Shown piece by piece: positions 16,283-25,416 of a DNA stretch of 33,165 nt. The notes under the pieces are model-generated. The model worked only from the letters and a program-made list of their open reading frames with translations. It searched no databases and was not told the DNA's origin. The DNA is taken from contig NZ_CANMKO010000017.1 of assembly GCF_947498515.1 (NCBI RefSeq), positions 1-33,165 of the forward strand, given 5' to 3'. A program made the position numbers and the translations under genes. The DNA is from an uncultured Pelagimonas sp. GTDB taxonomy: Bacteria > Pseudomonadota > Alphaproteobacteria > Rhodobacterales > Rhodobacteraceae. How positions within the stretch are numbered: position 1 is the first letter of the stretch; each line of letters opens with the position of its first letter.

Positions 16283-17173
16283 ATGAGCCCAACAAATCGT
16301 CGCAAAGGGATCATCCTCGCCGGAGGGTCTGGCACCCGGCTCCACCCCGTGACCAAGGGTGTGTCCAAACAACTGTTGCCGGTCCATGACAAGCCGATGA
16401 TCTATCATCCGCTTAGCGTCTTGATGCTGGCTGGGATGCAAGACATCCTGATCATCTCGACCCCCGATGACATGCCGCAATACAAGCGCCTTTTGGGCGA
16501 TGGCAGTGAATTTGGCATTCGTCTGCAATACGCCATTCAGCCCAGCCCCGATGGCTTGGCCCAGGCCTTTATCATTGGGGAAGAGTTCATCGGAGAAGAC
16601 CCGGTTTGCTTGGTTCTAGGGGATAATATCTTTTACGGCCCCGGCTTTACCCAGCTGCTCCTCCAAGCCTCGGCACGTGAATTGGGGGCCACGGTCTTTG
16701 CCTATCAGGTCCATGACCCCGAACGCTTTGGTGTCGTCGAATTTGACGCCAACCGCCGTGTTCTTTCGGTCGAAGAAAAGCCGCAGAAACCCAAAAGCAA
16801 TTTTGCCATCACGGGCCTCTATTTCTATGACAACCGCGTGGTTGAAATCGCCAAGGGGGTCAAACCCTCGGAACGGGGCGAAGTTGAAATCACCGACGTC
16901 AATCGTGCCTATCTGGAATCGAGTGACCTCTATGTGCAGCTGTTGGGCCGGGGCTATGCCTGGCTTGATACCGGCACCCATCAATCCTTGCTCGAAGCCT
17001 CGTCCTTTGTGTCGACGGTCGAAGCCCGACAGGGCTATAAAATCGCCTGTCTCGAAGAAATTGCCTATCTCAAGAAGTGGATCAACCGCGATCAACTTTT
17101 GGAACAGGCTGACGCACTGAAAAAAACCGCTTATGGTCAGTATCTATACGATCTGGCGAAGGAAGAGAAATGA
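16283..17173 (+). CDS. rmlA: Glucose-1-phosphate thymidylyltransferase
   Basis: RmlA joins glucose-1-phosphate and dTTP to give dTDP-glucose, the first step to dTDP-rhamnose and dTDP-amino sugars. The 296 residues match the family length. The nucleotide-binding signature [12 protein letters not shown] is at 9-20, followed by [11 protein letters not shown] (29-39), and VLGDNIFYG and [20 protein letters not shown] are in the expected order. AAGGA lies about 12 bases upstream of the ATG. It leads the nine-gene plus-strand operon and its stop overlaps the next start as ATGA. rmlC and rmlB lie 15 kb away on the same strand, so this rmlA is detached from that operon and most likely feeds the aminotransferase that follows it. 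Identification is secure. Confidence 0.96.
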   Translation: MSPTNRRKGIILAGGSGTRLHPVTKGVSKQLLPVHDKPMIYHPLSVLMLAGMQDILIISTPDDMPQYKRLLGDGSEFGIRLQYAIQPSPDGLAQAFIIGEEFIGEDPVCLVLGDNIFYGPGFTQLLLQASARELGATVFAYQVHDPERFGVVEFDANRRVLSVEEKPQKPKSNFAITGLYFYDNRVVEIAKGVKPSERGEVEITDVNRAYLESSDLYVQLLGRGYAWLDTGTHQSLLEASSFVSTVEARQGYKIACLEEIAYLKKWINRDQLLEQADALKKTAYGQYLYDLAKEEK

Positions 17174-18315
17174 CTGACAAGAAAATCCATGTCACACAGC
17201 CTTTTCTGCCCCCCATCGAAGAGTTCCTGCCCTATGTTCAGGAAATCTGGAACAACCGTTACCTGACCAATGGTGGCCCGCTACATCAGCGGCTTGAACG
17301 TGAGTTGGCCGATTATCTGGGTGTGGAGCATCTGGCGCTGTTCAACAATGGCACCATCGCGCTGATTGCGGCCTTGCAGGCCTTTGATCTCAAGGGCGAA
17401 GTCATCACCACGCCGTTTTCCTTTGTCGCCACCACCAATGCGCTGATCTGGCACAAGAACACCCCGGTTTTTGTCGACATCGACCCGGTGACCGCCAACC
17501 TTGACCCGGCCAAGATCGAGGCGGCGATCACCCCACGCACCAGCGCCATCTTGCCGGTGCATTGCTATGGCAACCCGTGTGACATGGAGGCGATCCGCGA
17601 CATCGCAGATCGTCACGGGCTCAAGGTGATCTATGATGCAGCCCATGCCTTTGGCGTTCATAACGACGAGGGTTCCGTCTTGGCGCGCGGGGATCTTTCG
17701 ACGCTTTCCTTGCATGCCACCAAGGTCTTCAACACCTTTGAAGGCGGCGCGATCATCTGCCGGGACGCGGAGATGAAACAGCATATCGATGAGCTGAAGA
17801 ACTTTGGCATCGTCGATGAGCTTACCGTCAAAGTGCCCGGCTCTAACGGCAAGATGAGCGAAATCCACGCCGCTATGGGGCTGGCGCAGCTCAATCATAT
17901 CGACGCTTGCATTGCACGCCGGGGCGAGATTGACGCGGCCTATCGCACGGCACTGGCCGATCTGCCTGGGTTGATCGCTTTGCCCAAATTGAACCAGACC
18001 CGGTCAAACTATGCCTATTTCCCCATTCTGGTGGGCGATGAATACCCGCTGGATCGCGATGGGCTTTATGATCAGCTGCGCGAGGTCAACATCCTGACCC
18101 GGCGCTATTTCTATCCGCTGCTGTCGGATTTGCCGATGTATGCCGATCTGCCCTCGGCTGATCCGGCCAATCTGCCCATTGCCGGCGATATGGCTCGGCG
18201 TGTGCTGTGTCTGCCGATTTTCCCCGATATGAGCGATGATGATCTTGCCCGGATCATTGAGGCCGTGCAGGCCCCGGTCAAAGCCGGCCAACCCGCCATG
18301 CAGCCCGCGCAATAA
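17170..18315 (+). CDS. DegT/DnrJ/EryC1-family sugar-nucleotide aminotransferase
   Basis: This is a PLP-dependent enzyme that converts a keto group on a nucleotide-activated deoxysugar to an amine. The 381 residues show the family order: HVTQPFLPP at the start, [59 protein letters not shown] and [14 protein letters not shown], where Lys185 is the predicted Schiff-base residue. The start and SLHATK region are most like VioA/FdtB/QdtB-type enzymes acting on dTDP-keto-6-deoxyhexoses. With rmlA directly upstream and rmlB on the same replicon, dTDP-4-amino-4,6-dideoxyglucose is a reasonable product, but 3- versus 4-amination and sugar configuration cannot be told from sequence. It overlaps rmlA by four bases. 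Confidence 0.92.
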   Translation: MTDKKIHVTQPFLPPIEEFLPYVQEIWNNRYLTNGGPLHQRLERELADYLGVEHLALFNNGTIALIAALQAFDLKGEVITTPFSFVATTNALIWHKNTPVFVDIDPVTANLDPAKIEAAITPRTSAILPVHCYGNPCDMEAIRDIADRHGLKVIYDAAHAFGVHNDEGSVLARGDLSTLSLHATKVFNTFEGGAIICRDAEMKQHIDELKNFGIVDELTVKVPGSNGKMSEIHAAMGLAQLNHIDACIARRGEIDAAYRTALADLPGLIALPKLNQTRSNYAYFPILVGDEYPLDRDGLYDQLREVNILTRRYFYPLLSDLPMYADLPSADPANLPIAGDMARRVLCLPIFPDMSDDDLARIIEAVQAPVKAGQPAMQPAQ

Positions 18316-18333
18316 GCCAAGAAAGACAAGCCC

Positions 18334-19506
18334 ATGCAACATAACCTTGTCAGTGACCCCGATATCTTTTTCCGGGCTCCTCAAAGCTTTAACCGTTTTT
18401 CGGATCGCCAATTCCTGCGCTACTGTCTGGGCGGTACGCTGTATATGCCGTCAACCCGCGCCGTGATGGATAAGATTGTCGCGCGCCAGATGCCGGATGT
18501 GCTGTCCATGGTCATGTGTTTCGAAGACGCGATCCGCGCCGAAGATCTGGGCGCGGGCGAGGCCAATGTCATTCAACAGCTGGGGTATCTGGCCGAACAG
18601 GTCCGCACCGGCGCGCTGAGCAATGACGATGTGCCGCTGATTTTCCTGCGGGTGCGATCCACCGAACAGTTCCATAGCTTTGCCGAGAAACTGACGCCTG
18701 AGCTCGCCGATATCCTGACCGGGTTTGTGTTCCCCAAGTTTTATTCCAACAATGCGCTGGATTATCTGGACCTGCTGGCAAGCTTGAACCGGAAATTCGA
18801 CACACCGCTTTATGGGATGCCAATTTTGGAAGGGCGCGCCATCGCCTTTCGTGAAACCCGCAATGCCGAACTGACGGCCTTGCTGGGGATTTTGCGCGAC
18901 TATCACCAATACATCCTGAACATCCGCGTTGGCGGCACCGATTTCTCGTCTTTCTTTGGCGTGCGCCGCGGGATTGGCTCGTCGATCTATGACATCTTGC
19001 CGGTGCGCGATGCGCTGGCCGATATTCTGAACTTCTTTGGCCGTGCCGAAGAGGATTACATCGTCTCGGCCCCGGTCTGGGAATACTTCCTCGCCTATAA
19101 ACGTGACGATCTGGAAAAGGTCATGCAGATCGATCTGAACCGGGCGCTGCGCACCAATACCGCCATTCTAAATGATGCGATTGATGGGCTCTTGCGCGAG
19201 GTCGCGCTCGACAAGGCCAATGGCTTTACCGGAAAAACCGTGATCCACCCATCGCATCTGCGCTATGTGAATGCCATGCAGGCGGTGACACGCGAAGAAT
19301 ACGAAGACGCCTGCCAGATTTTGGACACCTCGGGCGGGGTGATCAAATCGACCAAGTCGAACAAGATGAACGAAATCAACCCGCATCGCAGCTGGGCCCG
19401 GCGTATCAGCGCCATGGCCGATGCTTATGGTGTGGTGGAAGACGAGCGTAAGATGCTGGCGCTGTTCCGCGCCGGTCTCGAACCACAAATGAGCGCTGCC
19501 GAATGA
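18334..19506 (+). CDS. CitE-like C-C bond lyase (HpcH/HpaI superfamily, PF15617-type)
   Basis: The 390-residue protein is a TIM-barrel lyase of the citrate lyase beta-like group. Family-like blocks are GGTLYMPSTR (33-42), MVMCFEDAI (59-67) with its acidic metal or substrate residues, LNIRVGGTDFSSFFGVRRG (about 197-212), PVWEYF and TGKTVIHPSHLRYV. This arrangement, and the length, fit the PF15617 C-C_Bond_Lyase family better than classical CitE. PF15617 proteins are known from tellurite-resistance (ter) biosynthetic clusters, where they occur with ATP-grasp enzymes. The same pairing occurs here without any ter gene in view. CitE-type enzymes split or form 2-hydroxy-acid thioesters or acids. 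It lies 18 bases after the aminotransferase and overlaps the next gene as ATGA. Reaction unknown. Confidence 0.82.
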   Translation: MQHNLVSDPDIFFRAPQSFNRFSDRQFLRYCLGGTLYMPSTRAVMDKIVARQMPDVLSMVMCFEDAIRAEDLGAGEANVIQQLGYLAEQVRTGALSNDDVPLIFLRVRSTEQFHSFAEKLTPELADILTGFVFPKFYSNNALDYLDLLASLNRKFDTPLYGMPILEGRAIAFRETRNAELTALLGILRDYHQYILNIRVGGTDFSSFFGVRRGIGSSIYDILPVRDALADILNFFGRAEEDYIVSAPVWEYFLAYKRDDLEKVMQIDLNRALRTNTAILNDAIDGLLREVALDKANGFTGKTVIHPSHLRYVNAMQAVTREEYEDACQILDTSGGVIKSTKSNKMNEINPHRSWARRISAMADAYGVVEDERKMLALFRAGLEPQMSAAE

Positions 19507-20876
19507 CCATGACAACAGCGGAAACCGCCGTTGGTTCCCTTTCTGATACGGACCGTCTGTTGGACGGGCTTATGGTGCTGGCCGACACACCGCTGTCACC
19601 GGTTTTGGCCGCCACAGCGCGGTTGCGGTTTTTGGATTGGATGGGCTGCGTTCTGGCCGGGGCGGCCAGCGAAGAAAAACGCATTGCCCATATGCTTGCC
19701 AATGGCGGTGACGGCCCTGCCCCGGTGGTGGGGACCGGGCGCAGCAGCGCGCCCTTAACCGCGGCCTTGATCAACGGCATGTTGTCCCATGTGGTCGAGC
19801 TCGATGATGGTCATCGCTATGGCATCACCCATGCGGGCGGCCCGCTTATTGCCGCACTTTTGGCCATCGGGCACGATCCCCGCATGACACCTGAGAGTTT
19901 TCTCAAAGGGATAGTGGTCGGATACGAAGCCGCCCTGCGCGTGGCCATTGCCTGCCAACCCGACGCCAAGCTGCGCGGTTGGCATGGGTCGGGGGTGTTT
20001 GGTGTGATCGGTGCCGCTGTGGGTGTCGGCGCGGCGCTGGGATTCGACCGGGTGAAAATGAACGCAGGCTTAGCGGCGGCCTGCACTTCGGCCTCGGGGA
20101 TGGTCAAAGCCTTTTCCGCCGGGTCCGAATTGAAACCTTATAATGCTGGGCAACCTGCCCTGACCGGTTTGGCCGCCGCGATCACCGCCGATGCGGGATT
20201 TCCGGGTCCGAGAGGTATTCTCGATGGCGATCACGGCTTGGTCCAGATGGTGCGCGGAACACCGGCGGACCCGGCGGCTTTTGTTGTTCAGGCCCCCTAT
20301 TGTGTCGAAACCGTTTATCTCAAACCCTATGCCTCCTGCCGCTATTGTCATGCCCCGGTCGAGGCGGTGCTGAATCTACGGGCTCGGCACGGCGTTCAGG
20401 CCAAGGACGTGCGCGAGATTCGCGTCGATACCTATAAGCTCGCGGTTCATAAACATGATCACCGCGAGATCGACGGCCCCTATTCGGCGCGCCTTGGCAT
20501 CCCCTATTGTGTGGGGGCCGCACTGGCGCGCGGAGAAACCGGCATGGCGGCCTTTGCCCCCGAGGCTTTGGCAGACGCAGACACTCTGCGGATCATGCGC
20601 GCCACCTATGTCTTTGAGGACCCCGATCTAACGGCGCTTGTCCCGGCGCGCCGCGCCGCGCGCCTTGCCATGACCCTGGTTGATGGCACCGTGATCGCGG
20701 ACCAAGTTGACCTGCCACGCGGGGAGCCAGAAGTCCCGCTAACCGCCGATGATCTACAGGCCAAATTCACCGATCTGGCACAATTTGCCGGGATGGACGG
20801 TGAACGTGCAAAAGCCCTTGCTGCGCAGATTCTATCCCCCCAAGCCGACCTGCGGGCCTTGGCAACTGCGCTATGA
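19503..20876 (+). CDS. MmgE/PrpD-family protein (2-methylcitrate dehydratase-like)
   Basis: The 457-residue protein matches the MmgE/PrpD family, whose known members dehydrate 2-methylcitrate or isomerise/decarboxylate related acids such as cis-aconitate. Signatures include FLDWMGCVLAGA near residue 45, HVVELDDGHRYGITHAGGP (about 97-115), GVIGAAVGVGAALG, KPYASCRYCHAPVEAVL and the late FTDLAQFAGM. Family length is usual. Propionate-catabolism partners (prpB, prpC) are absent, and the gene is overlapped by ATGA junctions on both sides, first with the CitE-like gene and then with the glycosyltransferase fusion. It therefore belongs to this operon's own pathway, where a dehydration step on a hydroxy-polycarboxylic acid fits the neighbouring C-C lyase. 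The true substrate is unknown. Confidence 0.9.
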   Translation: MTMTTAETAVGSLSDTDRLLDGLMVLADTPLSPVLAATARLRFLDWMGCVLAGAASEEKRIAHMLANGGDGPAPVVGTGRSSAPLTAALINGMLSHVVELDDGHRYGITHAGGPLIAALLAIGHDPRMTPESFLKGIVVGYEAALRVAIACQPDAKLRGWHGSGVFGVIGAAVGVGAALGFDRVKMNAGLAAACTSASGMVKAFSAGSELKPYNAGQPALTGLAAAITADAGFPGPRGILDGDHGLVQMVRGTPADPAAFVVQAPYCVETVYLKPYASCRYCHAPVEAVLNLRARHGVQAKDVREIRVDTYKLAVHKHDHREIDGPYSARLGIPYCVGAALARGETGMAAFAPEALADADTLRIMRATYVFEDPDLTALVPARRAARLAMTLVDGTVIADQVDLPRGEPEVPLTADDLQAKFTDLAQFAGMDGERAKALAAQILSPQADLRALATAL

Positions 20877-23182
20877 CCACCTTGAACACACAAAATCCAA
20901 CAGACCCGGTCTCAAGCGGTTTCCTTGACCGGCGCGCTGCAAACCGCGCGCTCAGAAACAAGACCATCCCTGCCATCAACGGTTGGTCGGCCATCGAAAC
21001 CGCAGGGACCCGCAGCGCCGCGTTTCGCCCACTGATTGAACAGCTGTTGCAAAACAATCAAATCGAAACGGCGGTCGACCTGCTGCACCGTGCCAGCCGA
21101 CACATGCCGCTTTCCAAACCCTACAGCCTGCGGCAATTGCAAAGTGTCGCCACTTGGTTGGCCCGCGAAGGGCATTTGAGCGACGCTCTGGCGATCCTGC
21201 GAAAATCCGTCAACGCAGATCCTCAAGACCCCGTGCGCCGGACGCAGTACATCAACTTTCTCTACCTGTTCCAGATTGTCGACCCCGCCGAGATTCCCCG
21301 GCTTGTCAGGTTTCTGGATGAAGGCTTGCCGCCTTTGGCCATTAGCCGTGCCACCGAGCTTATCTTGTCGGCCGCAGCCTCCCCCGATCAGGCAAAGAAT
21401 GGCGTGAAACGCGCTTTGCAAGCCGCAGAAAAAACCACGGCATTGCCTCAACTCTTGGCGATGCTCGCAGAGCATTACGCCAGCACAGGGCAGTCTGATA
21501 GGTTAGAGGCCTTGCTGGCGCGTTTTCGCCGCCTCTTTTCCACTCAGGACAAAGCGTTCTTCGCTGCTCCGCAATTGGCCGCGCTGGCCCGGGCCGAAAA
21601 CCGGGTTCCACCCACCCAAATCGCCCAGGCTACCGTGGTCCTGCATCAGCTCGAAGACGGGCAAGAGGCGCTGTTTGCCTTGTTCCGCGACCCAAATATC
21701 CGGATTGCCGTGGTGGGCAATTCCCCCAATGCTTTGGGGGCTGGCAAGGGGGCCGAGATCGACGACCATGACGTGGTGATCCGCTTCAACCGGTTCTCCT
21801 TGGATTCGCAATATCACGCCGATTTAGGTCAAAAGACCGACGTGGTGGTGCAAACGATCTCGACCTTCCAAGGTCATGCCCACCCGCGTAAGGCAGCCCT
21901 CCTCCAAGCCCTAGAGGGCTCACCGCACCGTTTTCTCTGGAAAGCGGGACCACCGGAACTCGACCCGAACCTTGACGTGCTCAAAGAATTCATCGCCAAC
22001 GGCGTGCGTCTGGCCAGTATGGCAGGTCAAGACTATCATCAATTGAATCTGCTGCTGCGCTCGTCCAGCAGCTCCGGCATCCAAATTCTGTGGACGCTGT
22101 TTCAACTGCGCGGCTCTCTGGACAATGTTGGTACCTATGGGTTTTCCTTTGTGGATCAGGTCGGCACAGACCGCGCCCCGTCAAATTATTTCCGCAACGC
22201 CGCCCCCAGTTTTGGCAACAATTGGCCCGGCGAGGCCCAGCTTCTGAGAGAACTCAAAGCAGGGACACAACCCGACGAGCTGCCCGACAAGCGCACCGCC
22301 ACAACAGCCAGCTTTTCCCCCCGAAGCGATTTCCGACCGCTGCGCCTGCGTCTGATCGGCGACCATTCCGACTATCATTGCGGCTGTCAGGCGGTGATGA
22401 ACTATCTCACGGCATTGATGAAACGCTATGGTGTGCTGGTCGAGGATGACAGCTACGATATTTTGGTGGCCAATGGTGAAGGCTCAATGCATCGCAATCG
22501 CCGCAACCATATTCAGAAAATGGAAGCGCTGCGCGCGGCCCTTGATGCGGGCAAGCGTGCCATGCTGATCAACACGGTCTGGCAAGAAAACGATGCGCGG
22601 TTTGATGATGTGCTTGGGCAGCTGTCTTTCATCTCGGCGCGTGAACCTCGCAGCCAACAAGAGTTGATCCGCAATCACGGAGTCGAAGCACAGATGTTTC
22701 TGGATTGCTCCTACTGGGCCAGTATCTCCAAGCCTGATCGGGTGGAGGATTTCACCGGAAAGACCGTGCTGACAGATTTCTATTCGCAAGAGTTCAACGC
22801 CTTTGTAAAGATCACCAGCGGATCTCTGTCCCGGAAAAGCGCCTATATCTCGCTGGCAGACTTTGACTGGCCGGGGCTGGTTCATAGCCTGCGCAGCGCC
22901 AGATTGTTGGTCACCGGGCGACATCACGCCTTCTTTGCGGCCTGCCGTGCAGAGATTCCCTTTGTTGTGGTGCCCGGCAACACGCATAAGATCGAGGCGG
23001 TGATCGAGGCCTCGGGTGTGGATATTCCAATCTGCCGTGATCCGTCCCAACTGGACGAGGCGATGGCCTGGGCTCGGGCCAACCGCCCCCGGTATCAGGC
23101 TCTGTTCCGCTGGATGCGCGCGCAACCCAAACTCGCTTTTCCGGGCCACACTCTATTTCGCAACATGGCGCAGGTGTCATGA
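20873..23182 (+). CDS. Three-part protein: helical-repeat region, GT29 sialyltransferase-like domain, polysaccharide pyruvyltransferase-like domain
   Basis: The 769-residue protein has three segments. Residues 1 to about 260 are TPR-like helices. Residues about 276-430 hold sialyltransferase-like motifs: IAVVGNSPNALGAGKGAEID followed by HDVVIRFNRF and DLGQKTD resembles the L motif of GT29, and SSSSSGIQILWTLFQLRG with VGTYGFSF resembles the S motif. Residues about 490-735 look like the polysaccharide pyruvyltransferase family (PF04230): LIGDHSDYHCGCQAV, VANGEGSMH, SAREPRSQQEL, VTGRHHAFFAA and GNTHKIEAVIE. It could transfer both a sugar (perhaps Kdo or a nonulosonate) and a ketal-pyruvate or related group. 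Neither activity is proven; some PF04230 proteins are glycosyltransferases instead. The start is fixed by the ATGA overlap with the PrpD-like gene. Cytoplasmic; no membrane segment seen. Confidence 0.78.
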   Translation: MTTLNTQNPTDPVSSGFLDRRAANRALRNKTIPAINGWSAIETAGTRSAAFRPLIEQLLQNNQIETAVDLLHRASRHMPLSKPYSLRQLQSVATWLAREGHLSDALAILRKSVNADPQDPVRRTQYINFLYLFQIVDPAEIPRLVRFLDEGLPPLAISRATELILSAAASPDQAKNGVKRALQAAEKTTALPQLLAMLAEHYASTGQSDRLEALLARFRRLFSTQDKAFFAAPQLAALARAENRVPPTQIAQATVVLHQLEDGQEALFALFRDPNIRIAVVGNSPNALGAGKGAEIDDHDVVIRFNRFSLDSQYHADLGQKTDVVVQTISTFQGHAHPRKAALLQALEGSPHRFLWKAGPPELDPNLDVLKEFIANGVRLASMAGQDYHQLNLLLRSSSSSGIQILWTLFQLRGSLDNVGTYGFSFVDQVGTDRAPSNYFRNAAPSFGNNWPGEAQLLRELKAGTQPDELPDKRTATTASFSPRSDFRPLRLRLIGDHSDYHCGCQAVMNYLTALMKRYGVLVEDDSYDILVANGEGSMHRNRRNHIQKMEALRAALDAGKRAMLINTVWQENDARFDDVLGQLSFISAREPRSQQELIRNHGVEAQMFLDCSYWASISKPDRVEDFTGKTVLTDFYSQEFNAFVKITSGSLSRKSAYISLADFDWPGLVHSLRSARLLVTGRHHAFFAACRAEIPFVVVPGNTHKIEAVIEASGVDIPICRDPSQLDEAMAWARANRPRYQALFRWMRAQPKLAFPGHTLFRNMAQVS

Positions 23183-23249
23183 TGTGCTGTTATTTACCCC
23201 ACGCGCCAGTCCATCCCACCCTGCGCGTCCCTCATAAGGTGCCACTTCG

Positions 23250-24002
23250 ATGACACATGCCCCCACCACCGTTGCGATCATGCAGCCTTATGTCTTTCCC
23301 TATCTAGGGTATTACCAGTTGGCTCATACGGCTGATCACTTCGTCTTTTATGACGATGTGCAATTCATGAAAGGCGGTTGGGTCAACCGCAACAGAATTT
23401 CCAACCAAGGCAAGCCGCTGATCTTCACCATTCCGGCGCGCGGCGTGTCTTCGAGCGCGCGGATCATGGATATCGGATGCGGCGTGGACGCGAAGTTTCA
23501 AAAGAAATTCCTGCGCCAGCTCGAACAGGAATACCGCAAAGCCCCCCATGTTGAGGCGGTTGTCGACCTTGTCGCCAAAACCCTCTCTGGCCCCCATGAG
23601 GGCAATATGTCCAAACTGGCCATCGCCTCGGTGCGCAATGTCTTTGACTATCTCGACCTGCCCCTGAGCGATCAGGTGTCCTCACTCGATCATCCCCGCG
23701 CCGATATCAAAGGCTCGGAACGGGTGATTGCCGTGACCAAAGCCCTTGGCGGTCAGCGCTATGTCAACCTGCCCGGCGGCGTGTCCTTGTATTCGACAGA
23801 TGAGTTTGCCCAATCCGGCATTGATCTGAAGTTCATTCAGGATCAAAGCGCCCCCTACACACAGTTCAACCACCCGTTTATTCCCCGGCTCTCGATCATT
23901 GATGTGATGATGCATAATTCCCCCGACAGGCTGCGTGTGATGTTGGACCAAGTTGCTCTCCGGAGCGCCGACGACATGGGCACGCCCGAGAGCGACGATT
24001 GA
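23250..24002 (+). CDS. WbqC-family protein
   Basis: The 250-residue protein matches the WbqC family (PF08889), found in O-antigen and other glycan clusters and proposed to act in amino-sugar modification. The N-terminal signature is clear: VAIMQPYVFPYLGYYQLA (8-25), then DHFVFYDDVQFMKGGWVNRNRI, followed by a central LPGGVSLYSTDEFAQSGI and a closing HPFIPRLSIIDVMMHN. AAGGTG lies about ten bases before the ATG, after a 67-base gap from the fusion gene. WbqC members often sit beside DegT aminotransferases and ATP-grasp genes, as here, which supports a step in making or modifying an amino sugar. The biochemical reaction is not established for the family, so I assign none. Confidence 0.9.
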   Translation: MTHAPTTVAIMQPYVFPYLGYYQLAHTADHFVFYDDVQFMKGGWVNRNRISNQGKPLIFTIPARGVSSSARIMDIGCGVDAKFQKKFLRQLEQEYRKAPHVEAVVDLVAKTLSGPHEGNMSKLAIASVRNVFDYLDLPLSDQVSSLDHPRADIKGSERVIAVTKALGGQRYVNLPGGVSLYSTDEFAQSGIDLKFIQDQSAPYTQFNHPFIPRLSIIDVMMHNSPDRLRVMLDQVALRSADDMGTPESDD

Positions 24003-24031
24003 TAGGCCCGCCAGCCACAAGGACTTTTCTG

Positions 24032-25294
24032 ATGACCAACCGCCCCACGTCTCAACCCGTCGCCCTTGTTCTGGGTGGCGTCAGCCCGCATATCGCGGTG
24101 ATTGAACGTCTAAAATCGCTCGGCTACTGGACGGCCCTTGCCGACTACAAAGACGCCCCCCCCGCAGCAGACTATGCCGATGAGCACCTGCAAATCAGCA
24201 CATTGGATGCAGAGGCGGTGGAACAGGCGGCGCGTGATTTGAACGCCCAGGCGGTGATCAGCGTCTGCCTTGACCAACCCTTGCCTATCTTGGCTCAGGT
24301 GCGTCAGGCGCTTGGGATCGCCTCCCCTCTGACCCCTGTGGCGGCGCATCGGCTCACCAATAAGGACGCGATGAAACAGGTGCTGCGCGAGGGCGGCGTT
24401 GATACGGCGAAATGGATCATTGCCGATCGCCCAGAGGCGGTGAACACCGATGGCTTGCGCTTTCCTGTGGTGGCCAAACCGGTTGGTGGCACCGGATCGC
24501 TTGGCGTTGTTTTTGCGGCGGATGAGGCCGCGTTGACCGAACAGCTCGACCAAAGCTTTGCCATGGCGCGCGGTGGCGATGTTTTGGTTGAGGAATTTGT
24601 CGAGGGCATGGAGCTGTCGATTGACTGCATCGTGATCGAGGGAAAAACCCATGTGCTTTTGGCGCGCGAACGCCACAAGACATGGTTCTCGGAGGGGCGC
24701 GAAGCCACCTGTCATGCCACCCTCGCCCCGGCGCGACAGACGCCCGAGATTGAAACCTTGATGCAGGAACAGGCCGAGGCCTGTGCCCGCGCCTTTGAGT
24801 TGTCGGACGGGCCGATGCTGATCCAATCGATCCTGACACAAGACGGCCGCTTGGTGGTGCTTGAGGTTGCGGGTCGCATTGGCGGTGGCCCCGGTGCCAA
24901 CCGTGTGGTCGAACTTGTCACCGGCTTTGATTATGTCGGGGCCTCGATTGATCAACAATTGGGCCGGGCTGTGGCCTTTGAGACCAATCCCGATTCACGG
25001 GTGTTTTCCGCCAATAATGCCTATGCCTCGGAAGGGGTCTTTGACCGCGTCACCGGCATGGATGCGCTCTTGGCCGACGGATTGGTCGAGGAGCATTACA
25101 TCTATCGCATGCAAGGCGAAGACATCTCGGATCACCTCTCTGGGCGCAGCCGCGTCACGGCTTTTGTTGTCGCCGCTGAAACCCACGACGCTCTCCGCGA
25201 TCGGCTGGTGCAGATCTATGATCGTTTGGACATTCTAGACACATCAGGCCGGTCTATCCTGCGCCGCGACATTGGATTGCATCACGACCTATAG
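24032..25294 (+). CDS. ATP-grasp carboxylate-amine ligase-like protein (copy 2)
   Basis: The start is the ATG at 24032, with AAGGA about nine bases upstream; the frame runs back to 23999 but without a ribosome site. The 420-residue protein has the N-terminal LVLGGVSPHIAVIE strand, an ATP-binding loop VVAKPVGGTGSLGVVF (about 145-160), LVEEFVEGMELSIDC (about 185-200) and the metal-binding end LEVAGRIGGGPGANRVVEL (about 275-293). As in copy 1 the canonical ExNxR Asn is replaced, here by Ala. It is clearly related to copy 1 at 12712-13980 over the whole length, including the C-terminal FDRVTGMDALL and SGRSRV segments. Predicted to form an amide between a carboxylic acid and an amine using ATP; substrate unknown. 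It lies 29 bases after the WbqC-like gene. Confidence 0.88.
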   Translation: MTNRPTSQPVALVLGGVSPHIAVIERLKSLGYWTALADYKDAPPAADYADEHLQISTLDAEAVEQAARDLNAQAVISVCLDQPLPILAQVRQALGIASPLTPVAAHRLTNKDAMKQVLREGGVDTAKWIIADRPEAVNTDGLRFPVVAKPVGGTGSLGVVFAADEAALTEQLDQSFAMARGGDVLVEEFVEGMELSIDCIVIEGKTHVLLARERHKTWFSEGREATCHATLAPARQTPEIETLMQEQAEACARAFELSDGPMLIQSILTQDGRLVVLEVAGRIGGGPGANRVVELVTGFDYVGASIDQQLGRAVAFETNPDSRVFSANNAYASEGVFDRVTGMDALLADGLVEEHYIYRMQGEDISDHLSGRSRVTAFVVAAETHDALRDRLVQIYDRLDILDTSGRSILRRDIGLHHDL

Positions 25295-25416
25295 CCCCAA
25301 GATACAATCTGCGGCTTTGGTTCTCTTTTCTTTTTCACTCAACTGTGGTGTTTTTGAAAACAACGAGAGACGCGCATCGCCTCTCATCCACGATAACAAA
25401 GGTGGCTCAGGTCCCC

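Noticed and set aside
19503-20876. prpD of the methylcitrate cycle
   Set aside because: prpB and prpC are absent and the gene is embedded in a glycan operon.
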